Shown piece by piece: positions 21,476 through 33,215 of a DNA stretch of 64,000 bases. The notes beneath the pieces are model-generated. The model saw nothing but the letters and a program-made list of their open reading frames with translations. It ran no database searches and was not told where the DNA came from. The position numbers and the translations under genes are program-made. Source of the DNA: Adiantum capillus-veneris (lineage: Eukaryota; Streptophyta; Polypodiopsida; Polypodiales; Pteridaceae); the NCBI GenBank assembly GCA_014529385.2, contig CM043964.1, positions 108,662,587-108,726,586 on the forward strand, read 5' to 3'. How positions within the stretch are numbered: the stretch's first letter is position 1; the number at the start of each line of letters is the position of its first letter.

Positions 21476-23285
21476 TCCTTATGTGCTTCAACACAAAATG
21501 CCCTTCAACCATTCAACACACACTTCTTAAGCAATCCCTTTGAACACTGCACAAACTCACATGCAAAGATTGACCTTCACCATATTAGTGCTCATATACT
21601 TCTAAGAAAAGCAAGCACAAAACCTCAAAACTCAAAACACCATAATGCACAACCACTTGACAACTCCTTTCCTTTCCCAAAAGAAGAGACTACTTACACA
21701 CATAAGGCGGCATGCATAGAGAGCTCTTCTCCATCTATGCAGCCCCAAGACTTACTTACACACAACATAAGGAGAGAAGCCAAGGAAATAGACACCATGG
21801 TGCACAAAAAACTTTCTCAACAAACAAGCAACCCAATGAGCACAAAATATGAGAAGCTGCCAAGATAGGCTTACCAATTTTACATGCGTTTAGATCAAAA
21901 GTGTGACGACGACACCCCAATTGCAACAATTTGTTGATCAAACCATGAGATAGATCATTGAACTTGATATCCTTGCTATCATATAGAATCTACAATCCTT
22001 ATTTATGGATGAGTATGATAAGAGAAATGTTTGCAAGAGAATGGTAGCAATAGCATATTGATGCTCTCTCTATGGTGCCGCTTATGATAGCGAGCTTAGG
22101 AAATGGATAGGGAGACAAGAAGAGAGAGAGATTAGGGCTTTCCTAACCTTAGAGGAGCTTATTTGCAGCAATGGAGTACGTGTGTGTATTTTTGTGCTTG
22201 CCAAAGGGCCTTTTTATAGCTGTACAAGACCTTGGGTTAGCTTAAACTTGACTAGGGTAGGTAATTAACCATAGTTAGGTTCCCTTTTGACCATTCCTTC
22301 AATTATTCAAATCAGGGACTTATTTTTTCATTAAAAATAGCCTTTTAAGTCGTGGAGGCTCCATAAGGGTTGATAATGTATGTGGGCCCCATCATGATGT
22401 CCCTCCAGTGGCTCCTACAGAGTGTCCCCATCCTGTTTGTTGTGTCTCTGGAAGCATCTTGAGCCGACCCCTCCACATGCAAGTGGTTTTTAACTCCCCA
22501 TTGGTATTTTAGAATGTTGGAGAAGTCAAGAAAAATTTTCACCTTTGTGGTTTACCTGATTGTAACTTTGACCTGCAGTAACAGTGTCCGCAGCACCTTG
22601 TTTTCACCATAACTTTCAGCCTGTAACTCAAAATTGGGTGCTGTAAAAAGCAAAGTTGACCTTCTCAAAGTGTTTAAGCTGATTTTGGAGTGTTCCTCAA
22701 GTATACCCACGAGCTAAGGTGTTCAAGATGCATCCAAAACACCTTTTGAACCAAGTCTCCTTGTAGGGGGCCCTTTAGCATGCATCCAAGGTGTAGCATG
22801 CTTTTTTCAAAAGAGAATCCACCTTAAACAAATGAGGTAGGCTCCAATAAAGTTTGATTTATTGGGGATATACATCATATTTAAGATTTGTTGACCAACA
22901 CAAGTAAATGATCCAAGAGTTGGGTCACATAGTGGTGGGGAAGGGAAGGCCTACAAGGTTAACCCTACCCGTGAGAGAAGATGGGTAAGATAAGTGCCCA
23001 TAAATTATTTATTTACAAATTATGGGATGTAGATAGCTATTTAAATTAGTAAAGATAATTAGTTAAAAGAATATGCAGTAAAAAACTAGGAGAGTAGAAT
23101 TAAGTTTACTATTTACATTTAGCATGAAGAGAGAAATATGATGTAAATGCATAAAGATCTAAGAAGGGTAAGGTGTTTGTATGGAAAAAGGCTATTACGG
23201 AAAGAGAGAATGAACACTAGGTTAAAACTTTGATAAAAAATATATACATTTGAGTAGAAATGTAGTTCAAATGAAAGGTTACCAT
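21246..23285 (-). other. Gag-interrupting or leader region of element G
   Basis: About 2 kb without a gag-like frame, between an N-terminal gag start (23465) and the rest of gag (21245). It contains a (CA)n tract at 21397-21472. On the - strand near 22220 there is GCTATAAAAAGGCCC, a strong TATA-like site. This suggests an inserted solo LTR or other element on the - strand, but I could not find its ends. The long + strand frame here is driven by the CA repeat. Confidence 0.4.
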
Positions 23286-23475
23286 TTAACGCTACTCAGC
23301 ACGAAGTTGTTAAGTAACTTCAGCTTGCAAAGTAGGGTTGCCCATAGCTTGATGCAACCTAGTAACAAGAAACTCAAGAAACATGGGGGCATCATCATTA
23401 GCACCTTCATGTGAAAAATCAAAGTCAGCAATGTTCATTCTACTCTCTTGGTTATTGTCAGCCATGCTAATTATA
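23286..23475 (-). pseudogene. Element G putative gag N-terminus
   Basis: On the - strand, MADNNQESRMNIADFDF begins near 23465. It continues for about 50 residues (MFLEFLVTRLHQAMGNPTLQ) to a stop at about 23310. It lies about 400 bp downstream of the PBS, which suits a gag start. No specific domain is recognised. Confidence 0.5.
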
Positions 23476-23861
23476 CTTATGTGTTTACTTAGTGTATCCT
23501 TTGGCAATTTAAAACTTTAGTTGCTACAGCCTTTGAAAGTAAGAACTTAAGTATCTACACCCACGGCTCAAATTGGTTAATTATAAAGAGTAGTAGAGTG
23601 GATGTATCATCATAGCAGAATTACCGAGGGATACCTCCTTTTGGACTTCTTATGACTCAATAATGGTAAAGCCGTAGGCAAGTCTAAAAAGACCCCATTA
23701 TTTTAACCGAATCTCCCGAGGTGTGCACCATATCCCACATAGTGGGCTCAACAAAACCGGTAATAGATCCCAGTCCCACTTACCCTAATATAATTAACAA
23801 AATCAACCATTGATAGGCTACTTAAGGACCTCTCTTCTTAAGTAAGAAAAGAGAAACCAAA

Positions 23862-23875
23862 TGCTTTGATAGCAA
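23862..23875 (-). other. Element G primer binding site (tRNA-iMet-like)
   Basis: Next to the 5' LTR, the - strand reads TTGCTATCAAAGC. It differs at two positions from the initiator-Met PBS TTGGTATCAGAGC. Confidence 0.7.
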
Positions 23876-24576
23876 TGTAATGGGAATGGCCTATGAACTT
23901 TGAGATAGCAAAATTAAGAGAACTAGAGTGAGCATTTTTGTGAGGTTACTTTGAAACATAGAGGGTGAACTTAATTGATGGAAGAAACATGAACATAGTA
24001 CTTAATTAACTTGGCATGAACAATACTTTTGTAAGAGAGAGTATATTAGAGAACATGACAATAGCCGGTCCCCCCTCCAAAAGGCGTTTGTATTATAGAT
24101 TCTCCCATCAAGAGAGACTTGGTACAATACCATATTTGTGTTCCTTGTGACCTTGGTGATGTTGTGAAGATGGAAAGATTCATGCATCATGAGCATAACA
24201 TAAACTTTGCAAAAAACATTAATTATCCCAAGGCCTCAAACACCTTGGAAGGTGGAGAGAGCTAGAAGGGAATGAGGGTAGGAAAGAGGAAGAAGAATCA
24301 TTCATAGGAGAAAGAAATAGTTCCTCACTTATCATCACTCTTCTTGCTTAGCATAGCATAATAGCATAGTAATGAAGATGAAGAAGATGTCAAGATTAAG
24401 CATTGAAGCATAGCTCTTGGTAGGATTTGCATTCCCTAGCCAAGAGTGTTGGTGTTGGCTCTCCACTTCTCAACAAACTTGGAGAAGGAGATGGAGCTCT
24501 TGCACTTTTCACTCCACACAATGAGAGAATGTGTGTGTATGTGTGGGAGAGTATACCCCCCTTCATTCTTGGTCCA

Positions 24577-24627
<51 letters not shown>

Positions 24628-25441
24628 CTATTATTTAATTATTTCATTTGGACATGTATCCTCTTTTTCCTCTTTGAGAGAAAGAACTTAATTATTTTTT
24701 TTTATGCATCTTAATTCTCATTGGACCCCTTTAAAACCTATCCAATAGGATTCAATCAACATCATGAGGGCCACATGTGGAGGATCATTTGAACATGTGT
24801 CTTTTATGCTTCTTAAATCATTAGGTTTGAATTGAATACTTCAAGCACTTAGTGGAGGATTACTTGAACATATTTATTTTATGCTTCTTAAGTATCTTGG
24901 GCTGAAATGAATACTTCAAGCACTTAGTCAATCAAGCATAAAAATCACCTCCAGCTTTGGGCAAAGTTCCCACAAACACTTTAAGCACTTTAGTTATCAA
25001 GCCGACAAGCACCTCATGCTTGGGTAGGATTTCCACCTCAAGGTTAGCCCTAGCTTGCCTAAGGTCAAAGAACTTTTTAACACTAACTTTTGGAGGTCTT
25101 TAATGAAGCTAACCCTAAGGTCTTTTAAGCTCTATTAGATTCACGTTTCTCTTTGATAGACTACCTCCTTTTGGACCCCTATTGAGATGTAACCATCTCT
25201 TCTCTTAGTCCCTTGCTAAGGTAAATCTAAAAGCACTTATTGCACATTGCTCTTTGGTAGACCATCTCCTTTTGGACCCCTATTGAGATGAAATTATCTC
25301 TCCTTTTGGTCCCCTGTTTAGATAGTTCTAGAAGCACATATCTATATCCGAACTCTCGTTCCCCTTTTATCTTCCCATATTAAATGATCAACTTAATATG
25401 AGAAAATCATTTGGTAAAGCTGGATATTATATTTTATGACA
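23876..25441 (-). repeat. Complete 5' LTR of element G
   Basis: 1566 bp; on the - strand it starts TGTCATAAAATATAATAT and ends CCATTCCCATTACA. It matches the three-part F LTR in order. It contains a (CT)n run at about 24584-24623. It also contains an extra tandem duplication of about 120 bp (25145-25330, both copies with CTCCTTTTGGACCCCTATTG) that F lacks. Confidence 0.9.
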
Positions 25442-25445
25442 TACT

Positions 25446-26510
25446 GGTTTATTGTAAAGTTGCAAAGGAGCATGAAGATCATGTATGAAAGTGTTGAGTC
25501 TCCTTCGCCAACATCAATCATATGCCAAGATAAGAAAATGTGTTTTCTTTATCGCCAAAGTCAGCTACCTTGGATTTATCATATCTTCTAAGGGAATCTC
25601 AATAGGCCCTGCAAAGATTAAGGATATAATAGAATGGACACAACCTAAGTCTTTTAGTGAGATTCGAGGTTTCTTGGATATTGAAAGATGATACAAAATA
25701 TTCATCAAGGATTATGTACTCATCATTGCACCCTTGAATCAACTACTCAAGAAATTGTCCAAGCTTACATGGGAGAAAGAGCAAGAAGATTTTTTCCTCA
25801 ACTCTGCTCTTGTGCCAAAGTAACCCGATTTCACTCAGGAATTTGAAGTAGTAATAGATGCTAGTGGACTCGTCGTAGGTGGATTCCTTACATAGGAAGG
25901 TCGACGTGTTTCCTTTACTTCCCAAAAATTAAGGATGTTGAATTTTCCAACTCATGCTCTGGAACTTTTGGCTATCATTCACGCTCTCAAATTGTGGAGA
26001 CATTATCTTTTGGGATGTCAATTTCAGCTAATCACCGACCACCAAAGCCTAAAATGGATCTTCTCCCAACCATAACTCAATATGAGGCAAAGATGATGCA
26101 TAGAGATTTTGCAAGAATATGATTTTTAAATAAAGTATAGACCAAGTAAGGAAATGTGGTTGTTGATGCCCTCAGCAGAAAGGACTTTCTTGGGGCCATC
26201 TCCATGGCCAACAACCCAATATTGGATAAGGTTAAGGAATGTTCACAAGATGATAAAGCTTATATTCTAAGGACCATTCTATAGAGGATGGGATTCTCTA
26301 CTATCCAAATAGCCATGCACATTAGCATAAGGAAGCTTGACATGCCATCCATGTTCTCCCCATGGAAAGAGAAAAACGTATAATAGTGGATTCTATGACC
26401 TATGTACATTCATAATCCTTTAAAACCTTCCATCTTGACAATGTATCACAATGTCTCGATGGCCAATTTGTTGTGCATCCCCTTGAACTGACATAATTGT
26501 AGCAACCTTG
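25446..26510 (+). pseudogene. Element E: reverse transcriptase second half, RNase H and start of integrase
   Basis: The + strand resumes with the residues that normally follow the RT active site. Then come KIRKCVFFIAKVSYLGFIIS and WTQPKSFSEIRGFL, the RT thumb. RNase H follows at about 25840-26130 with FEVVIDASGLVVGGFL, SFTSQKL, THALELLAIIHALKLWRHYL and ITDHQSLKWIF. Several stops are present. Pol similarity is lost near 26505, where Helitron sequence on the other strand begins. Confidence 0.85.
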
Positions 26511-27300
26511 TTACCCAACAGGTATCAAGTATTGCCTTCTATTCTCGCAAATTGTCATTTTGATCTCCATACAAGGTTTTCTACGTAAAATTCCATCAAC
26601 AGTGTTGAAGGCATTCGCACATGAGTTACGTGATTGCATCATCATTGACAATGCTTCAAGAGTGGACAAATCCAAATCATCCAAGGCACTCATACAATTC
26701 CGAACATCATGCTCAATATCATATAGATTTATATGTACAAATTTTGGCACCCTTGTTTCATGTGATATTAAATAACCAATTTGATAGTACACACCATTAT
26801 GAACTACCCATCAATGGTAGCCCCGAGAGATGCAAATGCCATCACACTGTTGTAACTCTTGATGTTTCTTCTCAAAGACCTACTCAAAGAATCACTATTT
26901 TTGAGTAGCCTCTCTAATACATTTGGTGGTCTTGCAAGAAGAAAGAGGGATACTTTCCCACCTTTGAAAAAATATTTTCCTATTGATGGTGTATCTTCAT
27001 TCTTTATTTCACACGGAAAAAGACGCACACCGCAAAACTCATAGTAGGAAGACATGGTTCCTATATAATTTGTAGGTAATGAGACATGTTTCAGTGGCAA
27101 CATGGAAGGGTGAACCCCTCGTATACAGGGATAGGCAAGTAAAGTGCAAGCAATGCCTCCAAGCAATCTGTCATGAACATATGGAGCATGTTGCTCATTT
27201 TGAGTGTTTATGAGAGACAAAAGCGGCGGTCACGTTGATGGCATTTTTCTCTTATGTTGGAGGTGTGCTGCCTTGCCCGTTGTTGATAATATCTTCTTAT
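26511..27300 (-). pseudogene. Helitron replicase fragment (Helitron_like_N region)
   Basis: On the - strand, 27220-26804 reads SSYYEFCGVRLFPCE, then KGGKVSLFLLARPP, LKNSDSLSRSLRRNIKSYN and SVMAFASLGATIDG. A second frame (26792-26511) reads YYQIGYLISHETRVPKFVHI, then LYDIEHDVRNCMSAL. This is the conserved order just N-terminal to the Rep domain of plant Helitron proteins: the C-x2-C finger, the G.V.LP..P.P..L..L segment, the YN..FAFTSLG.. motif, then H.IG.L.P, Q.YIYD...E. A frameshift separates the halves. The Rep HUH motif and helicase are absent, and I could not place Helitron termini. Confidence 0.78.
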
Positions 27301-29198
<1,898 letters not shown>

Positions 29199-29560
29199 CA
29201 CTACAAGAGGTCACTTGAATTTCGGTGCCACATTATCGGTGTCACTGGCGGGCGTCAATATATGTGTGTGTATTTATGGAGGGAGCTAAGTTTTTTTTTT
29301 TTTATTTGATTTTCAAATTTTCGACTCTTCTTCAGGTGTCTATTCCGACATCAGCGCGAATTGACATTCCAACGCCTCTTTCGAAGGCTCTACCGGCGTC
29401 CGTATCAACGGCACCTGCAAAAATCAAAACCGCGGGCTTTCTCTGCGCATTTCAATTGTTCTTGCACATTTTCTCAAGCTCTCCTCTTCCCCATCTCTCA
29501 AAGATCTGGTGCAATACAAGCCGTCGGAAGTGCTAATCTTGCTTGTGGGTTAGTGCATAA
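29199..29560 (+). mobile_element. CACTA element D: left terminus and subterminal region
   Basis: CACTACAAGAGG at 29199-29210 is identical to the terminal repeat of the first CACTA element. GC-rich subterminal sequence with GGCGTC / GACATC phrases follows (GTGTCACTGGCGGGCGTCAA near 29240, ACATCAGCGCGAATTGACATT near 29350). A likely 5' splice site, CTAAGGTAACA, occurs near 29568. The transposase N-terminus lies 2.9 kb downstream in the same orientation. I did not find the right terminus in the window, so no target duplication can be shown. Confidence 0.78.
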
Positions 29561-29929
29561 CACTAAGGTAACATAGTTTTCATGTTTACTTGTAGATTTA
29601 GGGTTTAGGGTTAAACTTTGTGTTTGTGTGTGCGTTTTTGCAGGTTCCAGGACTTTTACAACAACTTTCATTGCTCAAATAGGACGAATGGGAGTGCTCA
29701 AACCTTTAAATGCATATTAAATTTATTTAAATTACTTTGTATATTAAGAGAAAAGAAAATTTCATGCTTTAAACTTTCAATGCTTTAAACGAAATTAGGG
29801 TTTTTTATGTGAAATTTCATTTTAGATATGAAAAAAATTTGTTTAAGTTTATAAAATAATTTTGTTTTGAAGAAAATTTTTATTGAATTATGTCGCTTTT
29901 CAAATTATGCAGTTGATGGAGTTTATGTT

Positions 29930-30192
29930 TTAAGTTAAGTTAAATTAGGTTAGGCTACGTTAAGTTAAGCTACGTTGTTAGGTTAGGTTATACGTTAGGT
30001 TAGGTTAGGTTATCTTATTCGTTAGGTTAGATTAAGTTAAGCTATGTTAGGTTAAGTTATATTAGGTTAGGTTAGGTTAAGCTACGTTAAGTTAGGTTAG
30101 GTTATCTTCTATGCTAGGTTAGGTTAAGTTAATCTATGTTTGGTTTAGCTGCATTAGGTTAGGTTAGGTTAAGCTACATTAAGTTAACTACG
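29930..30192 (+). repeat. TTAGG-like degenerate repeat tract
   Basis: Many GGTTA-type units: TTAGGTTAGGTTA runs, mixed with AAGCTACGTTAAG, between about 29937 and 30190. A second tract lies at 31222-31660. They flank the palindromic array within CACTA D. Confidence 0.85.
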
Positions 30193-31225
30193 TTGGAAAT
30201 ACGGAAAGCCATAGAGCTTACCCACAGCGCATATTAAAAACAACACAATGGCAATCCGTTCGTCAATACGTCAAACCATAAAGCTTACCCACAACACATA
30301 TGCATTGTGGACAAGCTCTATGGCTTTCCGTATTGCCAACGGCTCGCCATTGTGTTGTTTGTATGTCCACGAGCGGTTTTCAAGTCCTAAAATAGTTCAG
30401 CGGCCCTGAAAATAACACTATGGCAAGCCGTTTGGAAATATGTCAAGCCATAGATCTTGCTTACAATGCATATGCATTGTGGGCAAGATTTATAGCTTTC
30501 CGTATTGCCAAACAACTTGCCATGGTGTTGTCTATATGTTTGTGAGCGATTTTCAAGCGTTAAAATTGCCTCGTGTCCCTAAAAACAACACAATGGCGAT
30601 CCGTTTGGCAATACGGCAAGCCATAAAGCTTACCCACAAAGCATATGAATTGAGGTAAAGCTCTATGGCTCTCTATATTACCAAAAGCTAGAAATTGTGT
30701 TGTTTTTAGGACCGTAAGTGATTTTCAAGCCCTAAAATAGCTAAGCAACCCTAAAAACAACACAATGGAGATCCGTTTGGCAAAACGGAAATCCATAGAG
30801 ATTTCCCACAATGCATATGCATTGTTGGGCAAGCTCTGTGGCTTGTCATATTGCCAACGGCTAGCCATTGTGTTGTCTATATGTTTGCAAGCGATTTTCA
30901 AGCGCTAAAATTGCCTCGTGCCCCTAAAAACAATACAATGGTGATCCGTTTGGCAATAGGAAAATCCATAAAGCTTGCCCACAAGGCATATGCATTGTGG
31001 GCAAGCTCTATGGCTTGCCATATTGCCAACGGCTCTCCATTGTGTTGTCTATATGTCTAGAGCGGTTTTCAGGCCATAAAATCGCTTTGCAACTCTAAAA
31101 ACAACACAATGGTGAGCCGTTTGCCAATTGGCAAGCCATAGAGCTTGTCCACATCGCATATGCATTGTGGGCAAGCTGTATGGCTTTTCGTTTTGCTAAA
31201 CGCCTCACAATTGTGTTGTTTTTAT
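30193..31225. repeat. Tandem array of about six long palindromic units, about 170 bp each
   Basis: Each unit has arms of about 60 nt around the centre GCATATGC. The left arm runs from ACAACACAATGG through CCGTTTGGCAATACGG and CCATA.AGCTT.CCCACA. The right arm is its reverse complement and ends CCATTGTGTTGT. Centres lie near 30300, 30473, 30643, 30816, 30989 and 31160, with a partial unit at 30193-30236. A spacer of about 45 bp (GAGCGATTTTCAAGC, CCCTAAAA) separates units. Both arms of each unit can pair, giving potential hairpins of about 120 nt. No coding function is supported. Confidence 0.9.
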
Positions 31226-31700
31226 GTTAGCTTAGGTTTAGGTTATAGGTTAGGTGAGATTATAGGTTAGGTTAGAGCTATCGACGGCACAATAGTCGGA
31301 AAAATACAAAAGGACTTCGAAGATGACTAGTGTAATTCTAAAAACGCAAACGGACTTTGGTTAGGTTAAGTTTAGGTTATAAGTTATGTTATATTAAGTT
31401 AGGTTAGGTATAGGTTTTAGGTTAGGTTAGATTATAGATTAAGCATAACGATTATAGGTTAGGTTAGAGCTAGCGTCAAATTAATAGTAGAAAAAACGCA
31501 ATCAGACTTTGAAGATGACTCATGTACTTATAAAAACACAAACGGAATTTGGTTAGGTTAGGTTATAAGTTAGGTTTAGGTTATAAGTTAGGTTACATTA
31601 AGTTAGGTTAGGGGTATGCTATAGGTTAGGTTAGAGCTAGCGTCAAATTAATAGTAGAAAAAATGCAATCGGACTTCAAAAGTGCAGACAGACTTCAAGA
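31222..31700 (+). repeat. Second TTAGG-like tract with internal direct repeats
   Basis: TAGGTTAGGTTA-type units alternate with two or more copies of AGAGCTAGCGTCAAATTAATAG and with phrases such as GCAATCGGACTTC. No ORF. Confidence 0.75.
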
Positions 31701-31707
31701 ACCGTAA

Positions 31708-32003
31708 TATATAGTCATTGACCAATAAGGACGATATTATTACCCTGTGGTCCTAATCTCCGTGCACCTCTAGACCGAGGTGTGCGGGGATCGTGCCTGG
31801 CTAGAGAATGTGAGGTTGTTAGAGCTAGCAAAAAGTAGTTGAAAGAATGCAATCGGACTTCAAAAGTGCACACAGAATTCAAGAACTTTAATATATATTC
31901 ATTGACCAATAAAGACGAGATTATTACCCTGTGATCCTAATCTCCGTGCACCTCTAGACCGAGGTGTGCAAGGATCGGGCCTAGCTAGAGAATGTGAGGT
32001 TGT
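31708..32003 (+). promoter_or_regulatory. Two tandem copies of the CACTA pre-TNP2 hairpin block
   Basis: Copies at 31708-31816 and 31889-32003 share ATTGACCAATAAGGACGA, then the GCACCTCTAGACCGAGGTGTGC hairpin and TAGAGAATGTGAGGTTGTTA. They match 3383-3484 in the first CACTA element at the same relative place, just before the transposase start. Confidence 0.65.
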
Positions 32004-32088
32004 TAAAGTTTGTCATGTACTTAGTAGTGTGTAGTTATAACAACTAGAGTGTTTTAATTATTTGTTGCATCATTGGTAGATAAAGTAT

Positions 32089-32263
32089 GGACGATAAGAT
32101 GGCGTGTCCTTGTGCGCATTGCAAGCATCAGATCTTTCGAAAATTAAAAATCTGCGACCAACACATACGCAATCACGGTCTCTTTCCAATAGAGTAAGTA
32201 AAAGACTTGCGTTATCGATCTCATGGTCTAGAGATTGAAGGTCAAAGTCTACAAGTAGATATT
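32089..32263 (+). pseudogene. CACTA D TNP2 transposase, N-terminal exon (split by element A)
   Basis: Starts MDDKMACPCAHCKH and continues to about NHGLFPIE, matching the transposase-associated domain of the first CACTA protein (CPCNQCKH). An in-frame TAA near 32192 precedes about 70 bp of further sequence. It breaks at ATATT (32259-32263), where the LTR of element A begins. The coding sequence continues on the opposite strand at 44533, directly after an inverted ATATT. Confidence 0.82.
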
Positions 32264-33193
32264 TATTAGAAGCTGGACACACCCTCTGGAAATTGATTGC
32301 TCAGCAAATTATTATTTTTTATAATTATTCATTTATTGAAAAAACCCGACAGTTCACCTTCTAAATATTGGGGCTTACAAAAGTTTCCAAATTGTATCCC
32401 AGTTTTGACATTTAGATTGAGTAGATGGTTAAGATGGAACTTTAGGGTTTGAGAATTGTAAGGTATTTATACCACTTTTTGACCTTAATGAAAGACCTTT
32501 TATCATTTTAAAAAAAAGTTTTGAAGTCTGTGAGTGAGCGTACTGTGTACAAGAGAGAGTGAGAGCTTCATTTTGACGCTACGTGAGCATCAATGGTCGG
32601 AATCGAGTGCGGATAAGTGCAGCGTGTTGCCCCCGACGAGAGCTACACGCCAATACCTACATTGTGCGCGTACGGTCCGATTTTGTGAGCTCCATCTACG
32701 AGCTTCATCTGGTGATTTGGTGAGCATACGTTGTCCGATTTTGCATTGCAGCATATCCATGCGTTCGCATTCAGTAGAGCTACAAATTAGGCACTTTAGA
32801 TTGTGGAAACGGTGACCTAAAAATTCGGCCAGACATCCTACGTGATTCTGCACCAGGTGTTTTGGGTTGGGGTTTTGGTTCATAGACCTTAGGAAGAGAG
32901 ACCTATTGGTGTTAGTAGGGCCTCCTTCAATTTTTGTGGTGTTTCGAGATTGTTTGATGGGTGTTCAGCTCTAGAAAGCGTTGTAGGAAGTTTCCTCTTA
33001 TGCACTCTTGAAGGCTGTGACTTAGACATTGGATAGAGACCTCTGTAGGAATTAGTTAGGAGTCGGTCGAGTGTAGGTTGACACCCTATTCTTGCTTCCA
33101 CTCACCTGCGGGTCGAGCTTCGTCCTTAGCTGACAAATCTTGTTAGGTGAGTTCTCACTGTGCTGACGTCCGTCGCGACGTATCCGTCCAACA
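32264..33193 (+). repeat. 5' LTR of giant Ty3/gypsy element A
   Basis: 930 bp, starting TATTAGAAGCTGGACACACC (first dinucleotide TA, where the other copy has TG) and ending CGTCCAACA. It matches 45462-44534 in reverse complement along its whole length. The preceding ATATT is the target duplication. Confidence 0.93.
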
Positions 33194-33215
33194 TTGGCGC
33201 CGCTCCCCCGGGGAT
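33194..33215 (+). other. Element A primer binding site (tRNA-Asp type)
   Basis: TTGGCGCCGCTCCCCCGGGG directly follows the LTR. TGGCGCCG and CCGGGGA are the two blocks of the tRNA-Asp-complementary PBS used by many plant non-chromovirus Ty3 elements, here with a slightly longer middle. Confidence 0.8.

Larger units (their letters stand above)
18209..25441 (-). mobile_element. Ty3/gypsy element G, reversed, internally deleted, inserted in element E
   Basis: G reads on the - strand. Its complete 5' LTR is at 23876-25441. The 3' LTR at 18209-18657 keeps only its distal part. The flanks TACT (18205-18208 and 25442-25445) form a target duplication. The adjoining A makes it ambiguous between 4 and 5 bp. 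The LTR belongs to the same family as F. A deletion joins the end of the RT/connection region directly to the middle of the 3' LTR at about 18657, removing RNase H, integrase, PPT and about 1.1 kb of LTR. Removing G restores the RT reading of element E. Confidence 0.9.

Noticed and set aside
21227-21868. 213-residue + strand open frame
   Set aside because: It runs through a (CA)n microsatellite (poly Thr-His) and overlaps element G on the other strand. It has no domain or codon signal.
29937-30190. Interstitial telomere or chromosome end
   Set aside because: Units are degenerate, not the plant TTTAGGG repeat, and are embedded in a CACTA element, with more repeats beyond.
30440-31060. Two similar 70-residue + strand frames
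   Set aside because: They are repeat units of the palindromic array. The similarity comes from the repeat and not from coding constraint.
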